Below are positions 36,358 through 51,295 of a stretch of DNA of 64,000 nucleotides, piece after piece. The notes beneath the pieces are model-generated. The model was not told where the DNA came from. It ran no database searches and saw nothing but the letters and a program-made list of their open reading frames with translations. The DNA lies in assembly GCA_023630585.1 (NCBI GenBank), contig CM042562.1, positions 5,406,684 through 5,470,683 of the forward strand. The letters run 5' to 3'. The translations under genes were made by a program, and so were the position numbers. The DNA is from Cranoglanis bouderius. Lineage: Eukaryota; Chordata; Actinopteri; Siluriformes; Cranoglanididae. Every line of letters starts with the position of its first letter. Position 1 is the stretch's first letter.

Positions 36358-39300
36358 AAAAAAAAAATTAAAGAGTGCAGATGATGAGTGCATCAGAAAA
36401 AAATAGAACTGAGCAAGAAGAAGGAGCATTACGTTTAATCAGTGATGCTTTTTAGCACTGAAAGAGCTGAGAGGTTTGAAACTAGGTAGGTTTGAACGCT
36501 ACCAAACCTTTTAATTCTGCCTGACATGTAAAGCTCCCAAAACAGCACAGACTCAATAATTTATTGTAATGTGCACAGTAAAACAGGCAGTTAAAGTGTA
36601 TAATGAGGCTTTTACTCTGCATTCCTTCTGGTCAGCATCAACACTATAAAGAAAGGGTTGTTAATCTGTTAGAAATTACACTGTAGGATGGAGTAACTGT
36701 TTTGGTAGGCCTCACCGAATTGAGTAAAAGATCATCCAAATCAGACAGGCTGAAAGGGAGTTGTAGTGAGCTTTGCCAGTTTCCAGAAGGGAAACTGTAG
36801 GTTATTACGGTTTACAATTCTGTACATTTAGAGCATCTCTAAGGGCTAAAATTGTGGTTGTGGGAGGAGCATGCAAAAACATCCAATGCAGTGGATGCCA
36901 TTTTTATTTTAGATAATTAGCTAGCTTTGTTAGAATTGTGACTGTGACACTATGCTAAACTTTATGATATATGATAGAAAACTAATTGCTAAAGATTTGA
37001 TAAATGAAAAACATTTATCAAATCTTTTATTTCGAGCAGAGTCACAAGGAGAATAGTAACAATAAGTGTTTGGTAGTGCCACTTTCTAAAATCTCTTACT
37101 TGAAACAGTTTTATTTCAAAGTGTTAAAGGACATCTACTCCCCATACGGTCCAGCTGGACAAAACGATTTAACACTTCTACCTGGTCAACAACAAATGAC
37201 GTCAACAAATGTTGCTTTAGTGCTTTTTTAGTTGCTTTTCAGACAGATTTTGGGGCATTTCAGTATTGACACAAAACCAGCGACAGTATATTTTCAGTGT
37301 TTAAAAAAGTTATGGAATGAAACTGAATTAAATTAATGGAATATTTCAGTGGCTAAGTATGATTAAAGTTCACAAGATAACCACCAATGTTTACAGAGGC
37401 TTTACGACAACCTGAAAAGCATACATGGGTTCATATTTTTTGCACAGTACACTGAAAAATGTGGTGATTTACTTTAAATTAAGTTAATTTAAAACTTGAA
37501 AAAGCAAAAAAAGTATTTATTCCGTTTTTTGTGAAAATTGTAATCAACCTTTTTCAAAGTAAATGTTACACATTATAGTTATTGTTATACTATCTTAGGA
37601 ATAAAAATACTTGTCTACACTTGATATGCTGCTAGGGAAATACTATTCCTAAACACCATAATATGACCTTTACAGCATGTGAACACAATTATCTACTAAA
37701 TGCTATGCTACCCCACATTTACAACCAAGTTGTATAATTTCTGATCCACTGCTATACAAACTGGCAGCTACCATTTTCAAATAGAGCTACAGTTCATCAG
37801 AAATAACTGAGATACAAACTGTCTCAGTGAGAACAGCTGTATAAAAGTTTGCCAAAAATGTAACCAGCATGTTTAACTCTCTAAATATTATCTCCATCGA
37901 ACACTTGTAGTTTTCTGCATCAGCTGAAAATAATTTTAAAAATGGACTCCAGAAAGTGATCAGAAGCAACTTCTTATATATAAACTCTTGCATGAACTCT
38001 TATAAGTCCTAATCTACATAATGGCACCTCCAGGGACACCAGTGATTTAAAAAATATTTCCACACAGGAAATTAAATCAACTAATAAGCTACTGGAATTA
38101 GTAGGCTCCCAGATATTGGCTTTGACAGTGCTGGTACACTATACAGGCTTAGCACACCCCCATTCACTCATGTAACTTCAGTAAGTTATTCCTGTAACGC
38201 CTGCAACCTTTACCTACTTAGAAAACTGACCAGGAATGATAATAATTTAAAGAGGAGGCACAACAGCATACAGAACACCAACAGCGATCTCAGTGATCGC
38301 ATCCACAAGTACTCAACACTCTCTCTCCGTGATCAGAAGACCTGGATTCCATGTGCACTCTCCTGCACTTCACATCTGACATCAAGACTCAGCTTAAGGC
38401 GCACGCAGTTGTAATCCTGTTGTAGTACTTAAGGGATGTGACTCTACTCAAACGTATCAGAACGCCCTCGCACGCTGAGCTTTTGAGAGCCCATTTTGAG
38501 AGAGAACAAAAACACAAGGAATGTATAGCTCAAAGGCAAGTTGAATTTGGAGTTTAAAAAGCAAGTGCTGACAGAAAGACATCACCAAGTATCAGAAGGT
38601 GCGATAATTTGTTGAAACAGCAGCCCAAGCTGGCAGAGCACAGAGTGTTCTCTAACTCCTAGAGCCCCATTTACCCTCCTCCTCCTCCATCTCTTACTCT
38701 CAGTCTTTCAAACAACCTTGGTGTGATTCCTTGACAAAGCAGACCATCTCTCAAGGTGCACTTGAGTGGGAAACATTAAAAAAAGTGACTGCCATGAAGA
38801 AAATGGAATAAATGCATTTTTTTCCTAATTAAATGCGACGAACACTTTCTGAAGACAAAGTTGGATGACACAGTGAGACATTGAGGAACTCAGTCACTTT
38901 AGGAAATGTTTCAAAGTAGGAAGCACAAGCGGATGTTTGCCAAGTTATAACGGCTAATTGGTGGAAACTTAATGAATGCGGGTTGGTGCAGAGACAGATG
39001 CTTTGTGGAATGTGGCAGATTTCTGTGGCTACACGTCTCCGCACATCAAGACACCGAGAACATTTGGCAGGTCATGGAATTGTGCAGGCAGAGGGGAAGC
39101 CTGAGAAGGAGAAGAAAAGCCCATATGAGCAGAGCGTGTGCATCTCTCTGTGTGTGTGCTCGAGTGTGTGTCTGTGGATGCCTGCTCTTGAGCTCGCTTG
39201 TTTGTTGGAGCTCTCTCTTTTGTTAGGGCTTTCTGTTCTCGCCAGCGCTGTGGCTTGCAATTAGCGCACAGGCCTCAGGGACCTAATTAAGCAGTTCAAT

Positions 39301-40255
39301 TAATTCATTCTTTTTTCAAAAATAACCATACAAGTCACCCTGACATTTGTCAGCCAGTCGGGAGGTGTTCATAGTAAGCGATGATTAGCTTGTTTGCGGC
39401 CTGTCCTTCTCCCCCAGGTGGCAGCTGGGAGTGAGTGTGTGTGTGTGTGTCTGTGTGTGTGTGTGTGTGTGTGTGTATTACGTATGTAAAGGGGGACAGC
39501 GAACTGAGGTGGGCTCAGACTACAGGGAGTTAGATGCTGCATTTTCAGTAAGGTGGTGGATAAGAGGAGGGGTCTTCTGACCTTTTTTATCGAATCACCA
39601 ATCAATATTGTTCAGGCAGCAGCCCTTTGACGTAGACCCCTGAATGCCTGCAGGAACCAGAAACATGCAGTTACAAACAGTGCAAGTAAAACAGAAGTGT
39701 GGGGCATCAGCTGCCTCTTCTCATTAACACATTATGATGTCTTTCTTTTTCAGAAAAGCAGGGGTGGCATGGGACATGGATAGCACAGGTCCTCAATAAG
39801 CACAGTGTGTCTTTGTTCTACAGCTGCCTGACACATTGTCCCTATTTGAGACAATATTTACTGACGCTTTGGTGAAACAGAAATATTAAAAGGAATGTTG
39901 AGGGATATTCAATGTAGTAACAGTATCTGTTAAATTTATATATTTTTTTACTGCTCTAAAATTCTCAGATTGGCTTGGGAAGGCTGGAAAAACTTGTTTA
40001 GTCTGGAGGTAAACCCTTTAATGTCCAAGTTCATTATTCAATTTATCTTAACTCCTAAATGCATAGATATTTCCAAACCATTTTAACAACAAAAAAAGAG
40101 AGAAATATTGGACAGGCAGGGGCAAACTGGAAAAAATGGACTATGTGGGGTGTTGAGGTAATGGGTTAAAGCACATGGTTAACAGTTAAAATATATTATT
40201 TGATGACTACAATTAATTATTCAGTATCTACAGTGAAAAGAAGAGAAATGGTATA
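36358..40255. other. Intergenic DNA, nothing firm
   Basis: Long unique stretch. A (GT)n run lies at 39434-39476. 38900-39300 is balanced in composition with CTAATTAAGC and AATTAATTC homeodomain-like motifs near 39281-39306. No exon recognised. Confidence 0.45.
39409..39427 (+). promoter_or_regulatory. Possible CTCF site
   Basis: CTCCCCCAGGTGGCAGCTG fits the CTCF core (CCCCAGGTGGCAG), on the strand opposite to the sites at 28371, 35827 and 49741. Confidence 0.3.
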
Positions 40256-40257
40256 TA

Positions 40258-41485
40258 CAGTTGCAATCGATTGACTGCATGTTAGAAATATGGCTAGGTC
40301 AAAAGAATGGTCCAAAAAGTTAAGAGAAGAGATCACTGCCCTTCACAAACAAGGAACAGGATACAAAAAGATAGCGAAGGCACTGACTGTTCCTAGGGAC
40401 ATCATTGGAAGCATAGTTCGCAAGTTCAAAGTTAAGGGAACAGTGGTTACACTACCTGGACGGGGCAGAAAAAGGAAGCTATCAACAGCTGCAACCAGAT
40501 TTCTGAGAAGGCAGGTTGTGAAAAACCCTCGAGTGACTGCAAAAGACCAGCAGCAAGACTTGGTGGCAACAGGCACTGAGGATTCAGTGAGCATAGTAAG
40601 GCGCGTACTAAATGCAGAAGGTTTCCATGCCAGAACTCCAAGACGTACGCCACTACTGACCCAAAAGCACAAGAAAAGTTGGCTCCAAAATGCTCAAAAT
40701 CATATAAATAAGCCACAGAAGTTTTGGGATTCTGTTCTGTGGAACTTTTTGGCATGTTGGATCAGCAGTATGTCTGGAGGAAGAAGAATGAAACAGATGC
40801 TGAAAAGAACACTCTGCCCACAGTCAAGCATGGTGGTGGCTCGGTGATGCTCTGGGGCTGCTTTGCATCCTCTGACACTAGAAAATTGCCGCGTGTGGAA
40901 GGCTAGATGGATTCAGTGAAGAATCAGGAAATCCTAGGAGAAAACGTCATGTCGTCTGTGAGGAAGCTGAAGCTGGGGAGTCATTGGACCTTCCAACAGG
41001 ACAATGATCCCAAGCACACCTCAAATTCTACCAAGGCTTGGTTGTAGAAGAAGTCCTGAAAGATTCTACCGTGGCCATCACAATCACCTGACTTGAACCC
41101 CATAGAAAATCTCTGGTTGCAGCACGCAAACCCAAGAATATTACTGAACTGGAGGCCATGAGGAATGGGCTAAGATTCCTCAGGAACTCTGCCAGAAGCT
41201 GATGTCTGGCTATGCATCTTTTTTGCAGCCGGTCATAACAGCAAAAGGGTGCTCTACTAAGTACTAAAGATGCTTGCCATGAAGGGGTTGAATAATTTTG
41301 AGACCGGAGAAGTCATTATAAGTTGCATTTTCAGTTGAATTTGGGGAAACCACTTGAAGCATTCTTTGGGTTGAGCTATTTCAATTGCTTTTGTTTGATT
41401 TGTTCATTGCAAACAGCTGAAAGTCTGTAAATTTGGACAATAAACCTGATTTGCAGTGGGGGTTGAATAATTTTGATTGCGACTG
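40258..41485 (+). mobile_element. Tc1 element E, left inverted repeat deleted
   Basis: The left edge CAGTTGCAATC after TA (40256-40257) keeps only about 11 bp of the terminus. The right end GGGGTTGAATAATTTTGATTGCGACTG is followed by TA (41486-41487). The left repeat is otherwise lost, so the element is 1228 bp. A relative, E2, lies at 57468-58267 in the opposite orientation. Confidence 0.9.
40290..41267 (+). pseudogene. Tc1 transposase pseudogene of element E
   Basis: Starts MARSKEWSKKLREEITALHK, with the helix-turn-helix KKIAKALTVPRDIIGSIVRKF and the linker GRGRKRKLSTAATRF. The DDE domain reads KFWDSVLW then directly ELFGM: the SDETK-type block with the first catalytic Asp is deleted and the frame shifts. 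After VKHGGGSVMLWGCFASSDT there is a TAG stop (40904-40906). FQQDNDPKHTSNS (second Asp) and SPDLNPIENLW (Glu) remain, then a deletion and frameshift. It ends KGCSTKY-stop (41265-41267). The same first-Asp deletion occurs in E2. Confidence 0.92.
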
Positions 41486-41487
41486 TA

Positions 41488-42849
41488 GTTACAATCGTGA
41501 GGAGTCTGGACCCAGTGCCCGATCCTGGGAGTTAATCAGCAAACCATTGGATCATACTATATATCATGTCCAGTACAAAATGGGTTTTTAATAGAAAGAT
41601 AAAAGACAGAGTTTAGAAACAGCACACAACTTCCACTATAACAACATATACTTCAAAAATAGTTTCTACAAGGCCAGAAACAAACCAATGTGTGATAATT
41701 TCTGTCAAGAGCTACTGTTTACAAATAGAAGGTCATGTCATAAAGTGCAGTATAAAAGACATCTGACCTACCTACACTTTCACTGCACAGACATTCCTAC
41801 ACATTCTAATCTTTAGAGAAAAACCTGCACAGACATGTCTTATCTTCTCATCTCAACATTATGAATACTGAGTGGTCTATTAAAAACTATGATATTTGTA
41901 AATTCTTCATCTGGAATAGATTTAAGATAACATCACCGTAACCCCAATGTCTGTACGCTGCCCACATAGATTTATTGCCAGATTCGATCCAAGAGTATTT
42001 TCAAGCACTGACTCACATGGGAGCAAAAGAAAATAAAAGAGGCAGGCAGACATGAAGAATGAGAGAGTCATTCGTTCCCTGTTCAATGTGACCGAAGCGT
42101 ACCCTTTTCATGGGTGTACATGTTCTCTCTCCCTCACTCCCTCTTTCTCCCTGGTGCCCTCAACCTCCCCTTAAGAAATCACAGTAGAAGAGCTCTTCAG
42201 CAGCTTTGATAGGGAAAGAGAGGGGTCGTTGTGTAAACATTTTGTATGAGTGCCTTTTGTGGATCTCCATCGTGCATTGGGTGATCTCTCCAGAGGAGTG
42301 CGGCGAGTGCTGGCGCTCATACACAGTGCTGGCTGGAGACAGGGTCTCTGTACTTCCGGGAGTGCTCAGAGCTAGAGTTCACTATGGGGGCGTTAAGGAT
42401 GTCAAGGAGAATGCTTCCCTTCCATTACAAGCCCCAGGGCCTCTCCACAAACATTCAAAAGCATAAGCAGTCAATACTGAGTGTAACTGCTGGAAAAAAA
42501 AGACAAAGAGATGAGTGTGAGGAATGCAGGGTTTCTGAAGAGTTACACAACGTGGAGAGATCAGAGTGGTACTTTGGCTGGGCAGCACAGCTTTTTCACC
42601 AAGCACCTTACTCTGAGAGAAGAAGAGCAAAAGGAGTGAATCATTCATAGCAAGATGTGGGGCATGAAGGGATTTTGGGGTGGGGGGTAGGGACTGTCTG
42701 GTAATAAAAGAAGAATTAGATCAAGGAAATGCACACCTAGTGCAATGAAGAGGTCAAAACATCTAAAGGACAAAAAAGAGACCAATTGCCCACTGCACAA
42801 AACATTTGGAGATCTTTGCACTAAAAATGAGCACAAAAGCACAAATGCA
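41488..42849. other. Intergenic DNA, nothing recognised
   Basis: No coding exon or repeat family identified. The open frames at 42206-42466 and 42384-42650 are not recognised. Confidence 0.45.
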
Positions 42850-43024
<175 letters not shown>

Positions 43025-43070
43025 ATATATATATATATATATAAAACAAATACAAGTATGTATATTTTTA

Positions 43071-43567
43071 GTACAAACTTTGTTATAGATTTTTTTATTT
43101 GATGACTTCTACATTATCAAGTCAGTACAAAAACATTTTAGGTTCCCAAACATTAGTTTTCTAGTGCAAAATTAAATGTTACAGAAAAATGTTTGTATGT
43201 CATTAAAGAAAGCAGCATATTACGTAAGAGACACTATTCAGACAAAAAACACAATGAAGGCTGCTGGGTTTTGCTGCAAAAATAAGAAGCGAGTGCGAAA
43301 GTCAAAGTCTCCAGAAGAACTGTGTCTGGTTCTGCAAGATGCTCAATAAAACTTACCAGCTCATTTCCTTATAAAACTGCACAAATTGTACCGGAGACTA
43401 TTATTTTTATTTTTTTGTCACACCAAATATTGACTTTGTTTCATTTACTACAGTTTACTGCTCTTTACGGTATTTTTTAAAAATGTGGAAACATTTAATT
43501 TCATTATTTTGAAGGCATCTTCGCTCTACATTTCTTTGCATGTGCCTAAAACTTTTGCACAGTACTG
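43071..43567 (+). repeat. Family B Tc1-derived repeat, copy 4 (most complete)
   Basis: Runs from TACAAACTTTGTTATAG to the terminus CTTTTGCACAGTACTG, followed by TA (43568-43569). It contains a frame MKAAGFCCKNKKRVRKSKSP then EELCLVLQDA, a stop, then a decayed HTKY-like end: degenerate coding for a Tc1 transposase C-terminus. The left terminus is lost into AT-rich sequence next to the palindrome at 42850-43024. Confidence 0.8.
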
Positions 43568-43569
43568 TA

Positions 43570-44330
43570 TATGAAAACACAACTCAAATAACAAATGGAA
43601 AAACCTTAATGACAATGAGTGCTTACTGGCTTTTTCCTCACATGCACATGTCAAATAATGCCTGCACACTCAAACCCTGACTCAGATCTGGAATAACCAA
43701 AAGTCTACATGTTTTCATTTTGAAATTCTTTCACTCACAGTCAAACCACACTGACATGCTTTCCAATAAACTTTCCCAAACACTGACTGACAGGTTCACA
43801 TATTTACTATTTGGGTGCTCCAAGGCCCATTGTAGTTGTCTTATTCAGCACCCAAACAAAATGTAGTTCTTTACAGTTTAAACATTTGTATAAACTTAGT
43901 TCAAGATGATGAAACCAGCAAGATGTTTAATTTAGAGTTCAATTTTACAGATGTGCAGCAAAGAAGCTGTGATCAACAGAGCGACCACAGCTGTACAGTT
44001 GTACAGTGCAATAATATAATGAGTAGTGAGTGAAGTATGCAGAATGCAACCCAGTGCAAAAATGTAACATAAAGAGCTTATCTAGGAATAGGCTCCAATG
44101 CACATTAATGTTAATTAAACTGTTGTGCAGGGTTATTGCTGTTAGTAAATATTTCTGAATGTGATACAGATGAGGACTTAATTCCACTCACCTCTAAGGA
44201 CTTTTTCAGATTTTGCTGGCAGTTATTTTTATCCTACTCTTTTGTAGTGTCTATGTTACTTTCATTTCTGAATCAAGGGTTTCAATGCTATGAATGAGCT
44301 CCCTAAAAATCTGATATCCATACATTTTCC
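43570..44330. other. Intergenic DNA
   Basis: AT-rich unique sequence with no recognisable gene or repeat. Confidence 0.5.
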
Positions 44331-44652
44331 ATACTGTTTATCCTACACAGGGAGCCTGGAGCCTATCCCAGGGAACTAGGGGCACAAGACAAGGGACACT
44401 CTGGACGGGGTGCCAACCCATCACAGGGCACAATCGCACACACCTACACACACTATGGATAATATGGTAATGCCAATCAATCTACAACGCATGTCTTTGG
44501 ACTGGGGAGGAAACATGAGTACCTGGAGGAAACCCCCGAAGCATGGGGAGAACATGCACACTTTGCGCACCCAGAGCAGAGGTGGGAATCAAGCCCCCAA
44601 CCCTGGAGGTGTGAGGCAAACATGCTAACCCACTAAGCCCACCATGCCCCCA
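44331..44652. mobile_element. Dispersed LINE-derived repeat fragment (Maui/L2-like 3' end)
   Basis: Contains GAGCCTGGAGCCTATCCCAG, GGGGTGCCAACCCATC, GGAGAACATGCACACTTTG and CTAACCCACTAAGCC in order, the typical sequence of a very common fish dispersed repeat attributed to LINE 3' regions. No coding capacity. Confidence 0.6.
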
Positions 44653-44735
44653 AAATATTTAGGCCATATTGTAATATTTAAATAAGAAAACACTATTAAA
44701 TAATTATTGTTATCTGTTTTATAAATAATCTAGAG

Positions 44736-44800
44736 CAGGGGTTCCCAAACTTTTGGGGCAAATGACACCAAATGGAAATGCAACCCCAAGCCTTGAACAC
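44736..44800. mobile_element. hAT-type terminus fragment
   Basis: CAGGGGTTCCCAAACTTTTG is a typical hAT-element end. No matching partner end (CAAAAGTTTGGGAACCCCTG type) was found downstream, so only a fragment is claimed. Confidence 0.35.
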
Positions 44801-45200
44801 CCTAAGTTTTTTTTTTTATTATTATTCTAGATTTATACAATAATAGTAACATATGTATGTGTAAACTACAGTAAGTAACTACAAACAAAAGAATATCCCT
44901 AGCACTGACTCACCAGTCTAGTGGGAAGTGTTGTGCTGTTATAGGAAAATAATCCAAGGGTGGTGTGATATGGCCTGACATGAAATTTGATAATTGATGG
45001 AAGCAGCAGCAATGCAACAGAATTGCTCATACACTTGCTGTGTACCTTATGTACATCCAGAAGATTTAAAAGTGACATTCACCAGATGTCATGCCAGAGT
45101 CAAAACATCCCAGGCCATCAGGTTTCTAATTCGAACTGTAAATTGATTAGAGATTTTATGGAGATTAACATTAATCACAAAGACCAGCTCCGTTTCTAAC

Positions 45201-45446
45201 GATTAAAAAGTGTAATTAAAAGGAAGGGTGATGTAACACAGTGGTAAACATGCCTCTGTCGCACCTTTTTTTAGTGTGTTGAAGGCATCAAATTCTAAAT
45301 TATTAAGTTGGTCAGTGAAAACATTGAATATCTTTTCTTTGTACTTTTGTCAGTTAACTAAAGTTTCAAGAGACTTGACAAATCACAGATTTTTGTTTTT
45401 ATTGCACTTTAGAAAAAATCCCAACTTTTATGGAAATGGGCTTAGT
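45201..45446 (+). mobile_element. Tc1 3'-end fragment (A/H family relatives)
   Basis: A frame reads SVIKRKGDVTQW-stop (45209-45247), the C-terminus seen in A1. A decayed 3' terminal repeat follows, ending CAACTTTTATGGAAATGGGCTTAGTA. The rest of the element is gone. Confidence 0.65.
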
Positions 45447-47678
45447 AGAAAATTCTGACCTTTGTCATGGACTGCGTCTCAAATCAAATATTTACATTCA
45501 AAAGTATGACTATCCCAGAAAATGAGTGGAGTGACACATTTTTTGTCCGTTTACTGCTGAACTACTGCAGAGCGTCATTATATTGAAAAAGACTAAAATA
45601 ATGTACCCTAATAATTTAAATGTGACTTGTCTGAATGTGACTCCCAGTAACATTTCAAAATATTAGCAAACAAAATCCATCTTTGGTATTTCTAATAATA
45701 ATAATTTGTAAAATAAATGAATGAAACAAAAGAGGAGCGTGTGAGTTTCTCTCTCGACCCCATTTGTAAATCAAGTGATCCCATGTGGTGTCGCAACCCA
45801 CATTCATTGTTTGAATTCTTCAACAAAGGTAGTGAAAACCTTTTCACCCAACTATATATTAAGATAACAAATTTTAAGTAAAATGACTCTTGATTACAGT
45901 AATTTTCTCATCAAATTTTGTTTAGATCCTAGCTCCTTGAAATTCCTTATGCTGTTGCAGTGATCATCAGGATGAGCTTTCTAACTGTGAGAAAGTTTGC
46001 ACTCATCTTGTGTTTTACATTGTTCATGAGTAACTTAATCTCATCTTGCTGCTCTCCTGGTGAGGGTATCGGGGTTAACAGTGGAGGAAGAAAGTGATGA
46101 GACTCCCTGGGATACAGGCACTTTCCTTTTGTTGTCAAACAGAATGATTAAGCATGCTCGTTCACATGCTCCCATGGTGCCTTGTTATTAATTTTTTACT
46201 TTGGAGTTACCCCAGCTTTTTCACACATGCCTTTAGATGAATGACAATGTGTTAAATTTTGTTTGAGTATGGCTGATATAAATTATATAACCACTGGCTG
46301 AAAACTTGACTTAGCATGCAAAACTGAAATACAGTGGGTTAGATGCAGAATGTGTCAGAATTATCTCTGGGGGAATAATACACTAGAGCAAGGGTATTCA
46401 AATTAAATTTGTGAAAGTTTAGCTACATGAAATTATTTGCTTACAAAGGTCAGGAAAGCAATAAATATGACTCTGAATGGTGATAACAAGTTAATGCTTA
46501 AGCGATAAAGAGCAGTTCATGGCTACGATTAGCCTAATACAGTTTGAAGTGGTTATGTTTGTTTTGCACTGGTTCTTCACATTACCAATTCTGACTAGTT
46601 CCCCAGACTATGTTATCTGTTTTGAACTTTAAGCAACATATAGAAGACCTCTCTGTCCAGTCATCTTCTAGCATTCTATTTTCATCATCACGTTTTTTTT
46701 TTTGTTTGTTTCTTTGTTTTTTAAAAGCCACGTCATAACTTCACTAATCAGAACAGAGAGGGTAAATTAAAAAAAAAGATTTGAAAAGATTTATGAAAAC
46801 TGTGAAAAACTATGAAACTCTTCCCTTTCTTAATGAGCTGTCTTCAGCTAAATAATTTGCATTAAAATATGCGACTGGCTACAACAAGCCCCAACAGTGG
46901 ATCTGCTACAGAAGCTGCAATGGTTCATGAGAGAGAAAAAAAAAGAGAGAAAAAAAACTGGAATCACTAAACTACAGCTAGTTTTTCATATGTCTGCTAC
47001 TCAGTTCTACCCACTGAAATACTTTGCTGAGTCCACCTCTAGACTACAGTCCAACAGTTGATGACCCCTGCATTTGTCCCTGAACCCATGTCAAAAGTGT
47101 CAGTTATAATGTGAACCAGTGGGAGGCTCTGTGAAGAAAGCATCATTCCTGCTAGATAAGTGAGGTTTTCCATTGCATCAGGGTTCTACCCCAAAGCTAC
47201 CAAAAATGTGTCAACAAGCTGGCTTACAAAATAATAAATGGCAGTATTTTTAAATTCAAGAAGTATTTGCTGAATGAACAAATAATCACTGTCATGAATT
47301 GTATACCTTTGGCCAGACACACATTGACTTGAGAGTTATTTCTTCATTAATTTAGTGAATATAAATGATCATTTAATGTATCACACAATATACACTTACA
47401 ATATATACAATACATCACTCAATCAAATTGCCTGTGGGCTCAGCATATTAAATTCAATTAAATATGAGAGTTTATGTAGTGTATGGATAAATGTGTTTAT
47501 GAAGAATATCCAAAATGCTGTTTCTTTTATTCTTTTTTTATTATACTGTATACAAAAACATGACCCAGGCACGCAGAAACTTAGTTCAATTTTTTGGAAG
47601 CTCTGGCAAGATTCATAAGGATGCAAATAATCATTGATTTCTACTGTTTCTGGAAATACTCCTGACCTTGCACTGTCT

Positions 47679-47680
<2 letters not shown>
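45447..47680. other. Intergenic DNA, nothing firm
   Basis: Includes poly-T near 46693 and purine-rich runs near 46930. A possible hAT-like pair of ends (46389, 47070) is too weak to call. Confidence 0.45.
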
Positions 47681-47758
<78 letters not shown>

Positions 47759-47767
47759 ACACACACA
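47681..47767. repeat. (AC)n microsatellite
   Basis: About 43 AC units with one T interruption. Confidence 0.98.
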
Positions 47768-48914
47768 GGCTTTTAGAGAGTTAGAGAGGCTGAGGAACCA
47801 ATATACGTGAGCAATATACAATATACAGTGTTTTGTGGCCAACCTGTCAGAATCCTGACACTCAAAGAAGTCCAGTTGTGCGTTTTCTCAAGAGGAGTGT
47901 CATGTCTTCATCACACTAGACTGACAGGGAGAAAGAGTAGAAATCCCTAGCAAATTCACTTCACACTTGCTCGTTGGAAATTTAAAACTTAAGTGCAGTA
48001 GTTCAGGTAACCTGTGGTTTAGCTCCTTGCCCATCAGTTACTCTATTTAACCATATAACCTCCAATTCGGCAGAGAAACAAAAAAGGCCATGCAGCAGCC
48101 AAAGTCTGTTTATTGTGATGAGTGGGCCTTTTCTTTTCATTCCACAGGGCCACAATGCGCACGGTAAAAGCAAATAAATGATTAGTTGGCTATTGTATAA
48201 ATCTCACAGTGTTGGATTTCTTGGTCATATGTAGCCCATAACTGACACATTCTTCATAGTATCTGTATTTTACTCTTCTGCTCTATCAGTTTATTTTAGA
48301 GAGAAAACAGTCCGAACTAGATTTCATCATTGGAATTAAAGAGCAAATAATATCAAGTCAAGTTTCCAGTCTAAAAATGCTGTGTGTTAAATTTAATTTA
48401 ATTGAATCTCTGCTGGAAAGTGTACATATTTTCTCCTTTTTTTGTTTTATTTATGTGTTTTTTCTTCTCTGCTCCTTTCTTTTTTTGCTTCCTCTTCACA
48501 CTATCTGACAAAAGACGCCAGTCTGCCAAGCCGGGCTGCTCTGGGACGAACCTGTCAATCACGACTGACGGCACCCTGACAACATGTACGTTAAAAATTA
48601 AACCAGCTCTCAAAGCCTGTGCGTGACAGCCGAGCCTTTGAAAGTGGCTACAGCGCTCAGCGACAGAGAGGGGAGTATGAGAGAAAAACAAACTAAGAAA
48701 ACAACAGTGAAATGGGGGGTGGGGGAGCAAGGGAGAGAAGGGAGAAAAAAGGAAAAGCAAAAGTTGGAAGTAAAAGAAAAGAAGAATCTTCGCATTGATG
48801 GTGGGAATGGATATCTTTCCCCTGCCGTTTTTAATTTAGTGAACCCCCTCACAAGAACATACAGGAGGCTTCCAGGGATTGAGTGCAGGTCTGTAGAGTG
48901 CAGTTCAGGGATTA
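47768..48914. other. Intergenic DNA with one conserved-looking island
   Basis: 48515-48660 is CpG-containing and repeat-free (AAGCCGGGCTGCTCTGGGAC type composition) in an AT-rich setting. No exon recognised. Confidence 0.4.
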
Positions 48915-48918
48915 CACA

Positions 48919-48999
<81 letters not shown>
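48915..48999. repeat. (CGCA)n + (AC)n microsatellite
   Basis: Four to five ACGC units pass into about 27 AC units and a short AT run. The CGCA units look like C-to-T/A-protected remnants at one edge of the AC tract. Confidence 0.95.
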
Positions 49000-49302
49000 C
49001 TGTAGGCCTCTCAGCTCTACTGCCTCCAGTTACATTCACATACCACTCCATCCTAAATTCCCTACACATCTAGTGAGAGTTTCTGACTCAGTTAAACACA
49101 GTCACCAGATAATACTGAACTACTCACTACTCCTTAATTTGATGTTCTTGAAAACAAATGGAACGCATGAAGATCAGATTTATGTACACTAAGTCCAGTG
49201 TGTGATCAAGTATAAGATGGCTATTAAGAGAGCACTATTTTTTTCTTTCTCATTTTAAAATCAAATCATAGCCTAAATCATGCAATACAATATTTTCAGT
49301 TG

Positions 49303-49309
49303 ATCACAG

Positions 49310-49394
<85 letters not shown>

Positions 49395-49403
49395 ATCTGT
49401 GAT
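49303..49403. repeat. (TA)n microsatellite within 12-bp inverted arms
   Basis: Arms ATCACAGATTTT (49303-49314) and AAAATCTGTGAT (49392-49403) enclose about 37 TA units. The whole forms one hairpin. Confidence 0.93.
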
Positions 49404-49430
49404 ATATATATAAGTGCAATCTTACTTACG

Positions 49431-50515
<1,085 letters not shown>

Positions 50516-50974
50516 CAGTGGTTCTCAAAGTGCAGTCCAGGGACCCTGAAGGAGCCAAGAATCATAACCAGGGGGTCTGTGATTTTTTTTAATTTTTTTT
50601 TTTTTACAGTGGTTGAAATACAATCCACCATTATCAAAGTTAATATATATTTATTATTGGCTTTCTTATACTGTAGTTGGCCTGTTTGACTGGTCACTTG
50701 AATATGGGTTTAATCCAACATTGAACTCAAAAACGTTTAGTATAAATAATGAAAACATGGACCTAATGTGTTCATTTGGTGGAATGTTCAGGAATAAAAA
50801 AGCTCTGTGGGTCCAATAAAAAACTCCAAGGTTACTATACACATTTTAATAATGAGCCTAATATAATATTTGAATAATTGGATTATGTTCATAAATAAAT
50901 CTGTACTGAGGGGGTTTGCAAAAATTATTATATAGTTAAAGATGTCCCTGGCACCAAAAGGTTAAGAATCACTG
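50516..50974 (+). mobile_element. hAT-like non-autonomous element
   Basis: Ends CAGTGGTTCTCAAAG and GTTAAGAATCACTG are imperfect inverted repeats of hAT type. The flanking 8-mers CCATATAG and CTGTAGAG match at 5 of 8, so a target duplication is only weakly supported. The interior matches the copy at 33712-34012 and encodes nothing. Confidence 0.6.
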
Positions 50975-51215
50975 CTGTAGAGTCTTTAGAATCTTTAATA
51001 CTGTGAGTTATATATCAATGTATAATTGTATATTGTACATGTCTAATAGCAAGGGGAAATTATTTTATAACAAAATAAAACTATGAATGTTTTAGCAGAC
51101 AGTATAATCAAACACTACGCTACACTACCCTGCATGCACATCTTTCTCATTTTGAAAATTATTTATCCTGCTAAATGAGCAAATAAGTTACAAATAAGCT
51201 GTGGTCATTTTATAA

Positions 51216-51234
51216 GAAAGAAAGACAGACAGAC

Positions 51235-51295
<61 letters not shown>

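Noticed and set aside
46389..47070. Possible hAT element with ends CAAGGGTATTCAAA and TTGATGACCCCTG
   Set aside because: Terminal complementarity is poor and no target duplication is visible.
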